NCBI RefSeq assembly: GCF_026212465.1
Contig: NC_080049.1
Location: forward strand, 34,578,885 to 34,642,884
Length of the DNA: 64,000 nt
Direction: 5' to 3'
From: Amaranthus tricolor
Taxonomy: Eukaryota; Streptophyta; Magnoliopsida; Caryophyllales; Amaranthaceae
Shown here piece after piece: positions 56,901 to 64,000 of the stretch. Each line of letters begins with the position of its first letter. Position 1 is the stretch's first letter. The position numbers and the translations under genes were made by a program. The notes under the pieces were generated by a model. That model made no database searches. It was not told the DNA's origin and saw only the letters and a program-made list of their open reading frames with translations.

Positions 56901-58190
56901 TTATTTTAAGTTCCACTATGAAGTGATTTAGTGACGCTATATTTGGTCTTTAGTGGCATATGTAATTGTTACTATAGTTTATAATAGCATTTATGAGAAT
57001 TGTCACTAGATCTAATGTCGCAAAAAGTTTTAGTGTGTTTTTTTATTATGCTGCTAAAAGGTCTAATAAATGTCACTAAATCCTCTTTATATACTATTAG
57101 AAATTTAAAATAACGACATTTAATTTAAATGGCACTAAATATATCCCACTAAAAACAAATTATGTTGTAGTGTTTGTATGTAGCCAATTTTATTTTAAGG
57201 TCAACTTCTTAATTATTTTTCCAATTTATCCTTGCAAATACTAAAAATTAGCAATTTTTAAGTAATTTAATTAAATTTTTGATAAATAACAATTTATGTT
57301 GAAGTTGTGCCTTGAATGATTTACAGTTAAATGGGCTTAGTTCAATGGAGATTGGATTAAATTGCTACTTTATCAAAAAAACACATTAATTAATGTTTTG
57401 CTCTCATTAAACTTACGTCGAACACGCCCTATAAATCCCAAAATGCAATTTCTTTTAACATACTGAAAATGTGCCATCTAATGTGCTAGAAATACATTCA
57501 ATTTTTTATTTCCTCTATGGAGAAAATGTAATGAATATGTTAAATTAGGCTGGACTTATTGTGAATGCCAGTATATTAACGGGGGAACACAAGTGCACAC
57601 TCTTCATAAGCCAAGGAGATATATACCATCCCAAAATCATATGGCAATGGAAAGAAGGTCTCTAATAGCTTATAAAGCGTGCACACCATTTTTAATTTAT
57701 CGATGTGGGATAACTTATCCCAACAGAATAAAAAATAAAATATACAAAAAGCGTTTTTCACTATGACTAAAAACGTAATTTGGGGAAAATGTGTTTTCTA
57801 TCACATTGATTTTTTTTTTTTTTTCCAAAAAGAGATAAATAATTTTCTAAGTATAGTTTTTGATTTAAAGAAGTTATTTACGCTACTTTTATTGTTTAAT
57901 TTAACTGAAATTATTAATTCAAATGAATATATAAACACAAGCACACAAGAATATAATAGAAACGTATAATGATAAGCAATGTGAGTATTTTAGAATTTAG
58001 ATACACAAGTGCAAAGACCAAACTACAATTGTATGTAACATGTCCATATACATCAAATCCCTAACAGCAGAGAAATTAAAGCTGTAATTATGAATATGGT
58101 TATTATATGATCGTAATTGTATACGTGTTTTTATTTTTTTTAAGTACTTGTGTATTAGTGTATGTATGTCAAAATGTTACTAGTTTAATA

Positions 58191-58446
58191 CTCCCTCCTA
58201 TTTAAGTTAGTAGTTTCATTTATTTTTGGACACTATTTATTTATTACTTTTAATTTGTATTTTACTCTTAATCTATAAGTTAGAACATAGTCATGTAGAA
58301 TCTTGTTTGATTCGTCTCAATACAAAGATTATTTATTTCAACTTTTTATAATTTTTAATTAAGAATAATTAAAGATATTAAGGGTTAAAATATTGCCTTG
58401 ACAAGTGTAAAAAACCAAATTGGACTAGTCGCTTGAATAGAAAGAG
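58191..58446. mobile_element. Stowaway-type MITE, 256 bp
   Basis: Starts CTCCCTCCTATTTAAGTTAGTAG and, reversed from the right, CTCTTTCTATTCAAGCGACTAG; TA on both sides. Core words CTTTTAATTTGT and TAGTCATGTAGAATCTTGTTTG are shared with 59294-59517. Confidence 0.78.
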
Positions 58447-59293
58447 TATTTCTATAAGAATTTTTAAGGTCAAATAAAAAAAAAGGCATTGATTAAGCAC
58501 AAAAATAAATCTAGTACTTTCTTCGTTTTTTTAGATGCTCTAAAACACTTTTTTATACATTTTAATGCCTTAGTTCATTATACATTTATTTGTATCTTAG
58601 TTAAATAGAAGTATAACTAAAATTCATAAATAAAAATTATTGTGAGAGTTTGTGATTAAATAAAAAATTAAACAAAAATATTCATGACAATAATTTTCTT
58701 ATATATTAATCACAGTCCCAATATAGATAACATTAAATGATAAATAGTCTAAAAGTTGCAATTAAAAAGATAGAGAAATTACATTAATATGTTTATCAAA
58801 TATTTTATATTTGTGTCCCTTTGCGATTCAATGGGGCGTCTATATTTGGGGGAAGGAGATCAAATGCATGTATTGCATGCCATTGTGTGAGCTGCCTCAA
58901 TATAATTGGTTTTTTTTTCTAATTTGGGTTCAAACATGCATTTTTAAATTATTTATTTATATTAAGTTTGCTATAAGTAAGCGTGATGCATGGTGCATCA
59001 TATTTTAGTAGAGGCCAAAAATAAAGGGCAAAAAAGAAATTGAAAGTGGGTTGGGCTCACATGCGACATATCTACAGAGGCAGATATATGACACGATAGA
59101 TACGACACATAAACGACTCAACACGATATAATTTTCATGATTTCATCTCAATTTTTTTAATAGTTAAAAGATACGACTTAACACGAGATACGACGATACA
59201 AAATCTGAGCGGTGACATCATTTCCATTGGTCTAGAAAGGCTTTAATATAAAACCATTGTTCTTTTAGCTCTTGTTCATTTGTGATGCTTATA

Positions 59294-59517
59294 CTTCCTC
59301 TATTCATCCGCCACTCTTAATTTATATTTAATTTTTAATTTATAAGTTAAAACATAGTCAAGTGTGATCTTGTTTGATTCATAATATTGCAAAAATTATT
59401 ATATCAAATTTTATAATTTTTTACTATACATAATTAGAGATATTAAAAATTAAATTAATAGATTAGACTGCGCGAAAAAACAAATATAACATTGTAAGTA
59501 TTTTGAAACGGAGAAAG
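59294..59517. mobile_element. Stowaway-type MITE, 224 bp
   Basis: CTTCCTCTATTCATCCGCCAC at the left, CTTTCTCCGTTTC reversed from the right, TA on both sides. Same family as 58191-58446. Confidence 0.75.
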
Positions 59518-60119
59518 TAAGAAATGATAGAAAATATACATAAAATATTTATTTAGGGAAAAAAGAATGTTGAAGGCTGTTCATGATAATTGGATTTATT
59601 GAACTTTTGAACTGGATTTTCAATTCGACTATGTTGTTTTTGACGAGTTTCGCCACTTAACATTTAATACAAATAAAAAAAATAGTTGAGATTCTATAAT
59701 TTATTTTTTCTACCACCTAACTACTTGTCTCGGATACCAACTAATATTCTCTGCCTATTCTATGATGTCTTATATTTTGGATTCTTATTTTGGTCTCCTT
59801 GTTAATTTGTCATGAAATACTCTCTTTGGGTTTTTTTATAGGATATTAATAAATGTTGCCACTTAAAAATAATAAATTATAGAATTTTTATTTTTTTTTA
59901 CTGAAATACGACCCCTTTCAATTTTTTGAAAACTTTTTTAGCAAATTTACCAAAAATTAATCGACAAAAAAAACAAAATTATGTATAGAATATTTCCAAT
60001 GCAACCAATTCACAACATTTGTCTTCCTGCATCACATATGAAAGAATAATAACACTTGAATATTGGTTTAGCAATATTGTTTCTTAATCGGTGGAGATTA
60101 AAAAATAATATAAAAAATT

Positions 60120-60345
60120 ATTGAAAATAATTTAATATTTTATTTATCCATTATGAATAATTTTACCTATCGATTATTTTTAATTATTTTCATCTTTAAT
60201 AAGTATTTTCTATCAGCATACTCAGTGTAGGCGGGGTGGGGTGGGGTTGTGATAGTACATATTTTTGAGTATGCTGAGAGAAAATACATAGTAACTTTTA
60301 CTAGATAATAATTCAAATATAGGAAAATTTGTAATATAAAAATCT
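60120..60345. mobile_element. foldback MITE related to 1885-2168
   Basis: Left half ATTTATCCATTATGAATAAT ... TATTTTCTATCAGCATACTC; right half GAGTATGCTGAGAGAAAATA is a clear inverted match of the inner part. G-rich centre (GGCGGGGTGGGGTGGGG). Outer arms eroded. Confidence 0.5.
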
Positions 60346-60714
60346 TAAAAAGTCAAATGGAGCAAATAACGCAACCAATACAGATTAAATAAAAATAAAA
60401 GGCTTATTTATTTAGGTGCATGCAAATATACTTCTATAGTTTCAAACAAACTTTAACTAAGAGTACACTCCAACTAGCTGGCTTCCGAGCTTGCAAATAG
60501 AGATACTAAACATTTTAAAAAACATGTACAAATTTAAGAGTAAATGTTAATGATTAAACCTAGGACCAAGGGTTATAAATAAAAACCTTCAAAAGGAATT
60601 ATATATTTTTATGAATTTTTTATTTTAAATTATATTTAAATCGATTCTGTTCTCATTGAATTGTTTCCACCACCGATTGTAAAGTTGTTTTTGGGGAATA
60701 AAGATGAGATAATT

Positions 60715-60983
60715 TGTCGAGAGACTAACTCAACCAAAAGCTTAAGCTGATGGTTGAGGCCTCAAGATATGTTATATACTCTAACACGCCCCCTCATACG
60801 AGACCCCATTCGGCTAGAAGTGTGGATGCGCATAGGAGCTGAATATTCCACTTTAAATGAGGGGTGGTTGAGATTCGAACCCGTGACCTCTCACGTTGAC
60901 TTCTGATACCATGTCAAGAGACCAACTCAACCAAAAGCTTAAGCTGATGGTTGAGGCCTCAAGATATGTTATATACTCTAACA
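60715..60983 (-). mobile_element. intact miniature LTR element (TRIM), 269 bp with 72-bp LTRs
   Basis: LTRs at 60715-60786 and 60912-60983 are 72 bp each, with only two differences seen. Both have TG...CA ends and contain an inverted repeat around AAGCTTAAGCT. A perfect 5-bp target duplication TAATT lies at 60710-60714 and 60984-60988. Read on the minus strand, the 5' LTR (60983-60912) is followed at once by TGGTATCAGAAGTCAAC, whose first ten bases match the complement of the initiator Met-tRNA 3' end. The 3' LTR is preceded by ATGAGGGGGCG, a polypurine tract. The internal region is 125 bp and cannot code. TGGTTGAGTTGG (60933-60922) fits the Pol III A-box consensus and GGTTCGAATC (60881-60872) fits the B box, 40 bases apart. 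The retroelement structure is seen directly; Pol III use is inference. Confidence 0.92.
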
Positions 60984-62348
60984 TAATTAAAGCAATATGT
61001 ATGTGTGTAGAAATGGTTTGTGTCTCTTTGTGCTTCAATGGGACGCCTTACTATCAATCTTGTGTGATAAATATAATGGATTTAATTTATAAATATTTTA
61101 TTCCAATTATTACAAACCTTTAAAAATGTTTTTTTAAGATAGTGTTATAATAGGCTATAAATAAGCTTGATGCATGGTGCATGATCCAAATATAGACCAG
61201 AAAACTCTCGAACGTTCGTCGACATAATTGGTAATCTCTCAACGCACTATTAGTCTTTTATTCTAATTAAGATAGTACCTAAGTTAGGCTACAATCAATT
61301 TCTTTTCCTCTACTTTTATGAAATCTTTTTATTTATTTCACCAATTTCATTCATTACATGTTTATATTTTTTTTTTTATAATTTTTTATACTTTATGCAG
61401 AAATTCTTGTGAGAGAGTATTCTCTAATTAAGCCAACCTATTATATATTTTTTAAAATATTATAAGTAGGTATGAAGAATGATGTTAGTAGTCATTTAAG
61501 ATATTGAAAGTAGATATTAAGAATACGGTTATTAAATACTAAGGATAATGTAAATAGGAATTAAAAATACAGTAAGCAGACACTAATTTTTAATGGATTG
61601 GATTTAAATTACGTCTTTCAAAAAAATGATCTCCCAAGATACTAGCTATTATTTATAAATGGGTAACACGTTTGGGAAGAGTGAAGATAAAGATATTACT
61701 TAGAGTAGCATTTGAGTATAATATAAAAGTTTTAGAGATTATTTGATTAGGTAGATTTTTTTTAAAATATTGAATATTTGGAGATTATCACATGTAATCA
61801 AGTTTTAGTAATAATTTTCATAGTGTTATTACTGTTATATTGATTTCCATAGTGAACTAGTGTGGTGGTAACTCTTATAAAGATTAAACTGATTAATATC
61901 TTAATCATGTTTTTTAAAGTTTATAAAGTGTTTAAATTTAAGTGCGTTACAATATAACATCTCTGAAATTTGGCAAAATAAGTCAAAAAAACCCTTAAAA
62001 AAAGAACTATTTTATGTTAATATTCCAGTTCTATATTATATGTGACTTTTTCTATATAAAATTTTATTTGATTGAAATTGTTATGTATTTGATCGATTAT
62101 TATTCTGTTGTAGATGTCCTATAACATTTTTATCAATGAATTATTAAGTTCTTTTCAGAAAAAAAAATCTCCAAAATACTTAATATTTAAAAAAAAAAAA
62201 AAAACTACATGATCAAATATTTAAACCTCTAAAATTTTATACAACAAAAACTCAAAAATCAACAACCAACCGTCATTTGTCAAATAACCCGAAAGTGCAG
62301 TGTTATACTTGTAAAATCTTCCCATTTATGTTTTGACAGTGGTGAACG

Positions 62349-62798
62349 ATGGGTCGTTCCTTATGTTGCCAACGTTGTGGTGTAACAATAACAAAATCCA
62401 AAGCAAAAACAGGTTCATCAAAACGTAAAACATGCTGGAAATTCTGCAAAATGATACTTAAACATGTAGTAGCTGAAATCATGGATGATGAATGGTTATC
62501 TGATCTTTTGGGGGAAGTTGCATTGCACCACAAAAGAAGGCAAAACCAAGCTCTTGAAGTGCAATCGGAAACTGGCCCGTCTCATCTTTGTCAGACATGC
62601 ATGGCTAAAGCCATGGCCGAGGCAGAAGCAGCTACTAATGCAACTAAAAGAGTAACTGAAGCTGCAATGGTAGCTGCTGCAGCCGTGCAGAAAGAAGCTG
62701 AGGCCCGTGCATACCGCCTTTTGGTTATTATTAATGGATGCGTTGTTTTGGTGTTTTTGATTGTTTGTTTGTTCGCTTTGTCTTCTATTAGAGGTTGA
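62349..62798 (+). CDS. hypothetical protein with C-terminal membrane anchor (149 aa)
   Basis: A single-exon frame from ATG at 62349 to TGA at 62798. I do not recognise the family. The N-terminus has paired cysteines (LCCQRCG, then KTCWKFC) and is strongly basic. A second pair occurs in LCQTCMAKAM. An alanine/glutamate-rich probable helix follows (AEAEAATNATKRVTEAAMVA). The C-terminus is one strong hydrophobic segment (LLVIINGCVVLVFLIVCLFA) with only a few residues after it, as in tail-anchored proteins. A small membrane-anchored Cys-rich protein is the plainest reading. Supporting a real gene: the good hydrophobic tail and the balanced base use. Against: no recognised homology, and intron content unknown. 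Confidence 0.5.
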   Translation: MGRSLCCQRCGVTITKSKAKTGSSKRKTCWKFCKMILKHVVAEIMDDEWLSDLLGEVALHHKRRQNQALEVQSETGPSHLCQTCMAKAMAEAEAATNATKRVTEAAMVAAAAVQKEAEARAYRLLVIINGCVVLVFLIVCLFALSSIRG

Positions 62799-62921
62799 TT
62801 TACAAATAAATTCATTTATAAACTTTCTATGATTGTTATAAAGATTATTTCTGAGGCTTGATGATGCACACATTCAACATCCATTTACCTTAATCTACGA
62901 ATGAACAGAAGTTCCCAGGTC

Positions 62922-63163
62922 CAGTGTCGTTCCTGATAATTTTTAGGCCCTAAGCGAAAAATAAAAAAAAGGCCCTTATATAAGTAAAGTTTCGGTTATT
63001 TTTTCTTCAATTATGTAGTTCAATAATCATACGCTTAACTGAGAAACTTAATGCTGCAACTTTGATCCATGCTAAAAGCTACCATTGTAAATACTCAATT
63101 TTGGCCCCTTTATGACCAGGGCCCTAGGCGGTTACACCTCAAAACCCCTCAGGAACGGCCCTG
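62922..63163. mobile_element. hAT-like MITE, about 242 bp
   Basis: Left end CAGTGTCGTTCCTGA and reversed right end CAGGGCCGTTCCTGA match at 13 of 15 positions. GGCCC blocks sit just inside both ends (TTTTTAGGCCCTAAGCG, GGGCCCTAGGCGG). No target duplication could be recognised. The termini start with CAG, as in many hAT elements. Confidence 0.55.
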
Positions 63164-63869
63164 CCGCGAACTTATCAACATATTCTGTAATATTGTGACC
63201 TCTGGATGTGATAACGGACTAAAGTACTAACTATGATAACTCTTGCTCCGAAATGAGCCATGGCAAAAAGATGGATAAACTTATAACAGGTTGTAAGGTT
63301 CTCAAAAGGTATTTGAATCAGTCTCATATTACAGTTCAAACTGGTAATACAAAAGTAACAAATGTCAGGATCCCGAGATTCCCCTTGAAGGGGGTTTCGT
63401 TTTGGGAGTCTCACGGACCAAGTGCATACAAAATATCTTAGGAAGAGCATGTTCATACAATACGACATTGCGGGTCAGACAGCTGCTATAGCCTACAAGC
63501 ATGATCTGAGAAAACTTTTGCATTGCCTTAAACCAACAATGAGCTACCTCCTGAAGTATACTTAAGAGGGCAATGCCTTAAGAGTCTCTTTTTTCAATAA
63601 TAGGAATACCTGTATTAAACAAGACAGCACCGAATCGTCAACCAACCAGAAATAGATTAATTTGATGCTATATTATTGAGCTTGGTTATTAGATAAAGCT
63701 TCCTTCGAGTTAAAAGTTAGGTTTTTACGGTTGCGTACATCCGACTCCCCCAAACTCCAACAACGTGGGAGCCACTTAATGGCAATGGGGTAATAAAATG
63801 TTGAAATAATTTATATAAAAACAAAAACACCACCCAGCAAAGAAAAGGCTCATACCTGCGTAAGACAAT
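63164..63869. other. 3' region of the complex I subunit gene
   Basis: Follows the stop of the minus-strand gene at 63870. May be 3' UTR; a GCAG|GTATGAG sequence at about 63852-63862 on the minus strand could be a donor of a 3'-UTR intron. No other gene seen. Confidence 0.35.
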
Positions 63870-64000
63870 CTATGCAGTAGCTTCGAGTAGACCTCGTTTT
63901 TCAGCTTCAAGCAACTCCTTGGCTGCATGTTCTTTGATTCTTCTTTCTAGCTCTGGCCGGAAGTGTCTAATAAGACCCTGCACCGGCCATGCGGCAGCAT
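63870..64000 (-). CDS. NADH dehydrogenase (ubiquinone) flavoprotein 1, 51-kDa subunit, C-terminal end (partial)
   Basis: The last 43 codons of a gene that continues beyond the right edge. It reads (D)AAAWPVQGLIRHFRPELE, then RRIKEHAAKELLEAEKRGLL and EATA, with the stop TAG at 63870-63872. The AAAWPVQGLIRHFRPELERR motif is the conserved C-terminus of the mitochondrial complex I 51-kDa (NDUFV1-type) subunit, which carries the FMN, the NADH site and iron-sulphur cluster N3. Those parts lie outside the window. The frame is open to the edge. Confidence 0.9.
   Translation of the reverse strand, partial: AAAWPVQGLIRHFRPELERRIKEHAAKELLEAEKRGLLEATA

Larger units (their letters stand above)
56901..62348. 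other. gene-poor AT-rich region
   Basis: No gene I can support in about 5.4 kb. It holds two Stowaway-type MITEs, a foldback element, a TRIM and a stretch with repeated ACACGATA/ATACGAC words at about 59080-59200. The open frames in this stretch are short and show no family features. Confidence 0.55.

Noticed and set aside
60872..60933. Calling a tRNA gene at the A-box/B-box-like pair
   Set aside because: The segment between the boxes does not fold into a recognisable cloverleaf by eye and sits across an LTR/internal border; treated as a promoter-like feature of the TRIM instead.
57576..61123. Scattered 60-75 codon frames
   Set aside because: Length expected by chance in AT-rich DNA; several overlap MITEs and the TRIM.

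Overview
This is nuclear DNA from a flowering plant, very probably a eudicot. Host genes have several AT-rich introns with GT-AG borders, the intergenic DNA is AT-rich, and plant transposons of every major class are layered over it. The family of plant cannot be fixed from the sequence alone. I rebuilt the host genes by hand from exon phase and splice sites.

Layout, left to right. 1-375: start of a MULE-type transposase-like gene running off the left edge. 2.6-3.9 kb: broken strictosidine-synthase-like gene. 4.5-9.4 kb (-): four-exon acyl-activating enzyme (acyl-CoA ligase) with a predicted N-terminal targeting extension and no peroxisomal C-terminal signal. 10.8-13.5 kb (+): GRAM/WBP2-like protein. 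14.4-20.1 kb (-): regulatory subunit of mitochondrial NAD-isocitrate dehydrogenase. 22.6-29.1 kb (-): CASP-like membrane protein whose first intron holds a Copia element inside a Stowaway-type MITE. 31.8-34.6 kb: truncated Copia. 35.1-50.4 kb: a region of DC1-domain genes and remnants with a tandem duplication, interrupted by a young intact Copia (39.4-44.3 kb), a 719-bp hAT-like element and a solo LTR. 51.8-55.3 kb (-): PsbQ-like protein. 55.7-56.9 kb: TIR element carrying a piece of a PPR gene. 57-62 kb: gene-poor, MITEs and a miniature LTR element. 62.3-62.8 kb (+): unknown 149-aa protein. 63.9-64 kb (-): C-terminus of the 51-kDa subunit of mitochondrial complex I.

The host genes are ordinary single genes for organelle metabolism (IDH, complex I, PsbQ-like) and membrane or lipid functions. 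Nothing suggests an operon or a shared pathway. The unusual content is the mobile DNA. The best candidate for something little described is a family of very small LTR elements: 72-bp LTRs, 269 bp in total at 60715-60983, with target-site duplication, primer-binding site and polypurine tract. It also carries sequences matching the A and B boxes of RNA polymerase III promoters, and at least eight loci in this window belong to it. Next are a transposon whose 9-bp target duplication copied a splice acceptor in the acyl-CoA ligase gene, a 1.15-kb inverted-repeat element carrying a PPR fragment, and two independent cases of a Copia element nested in a MITE.
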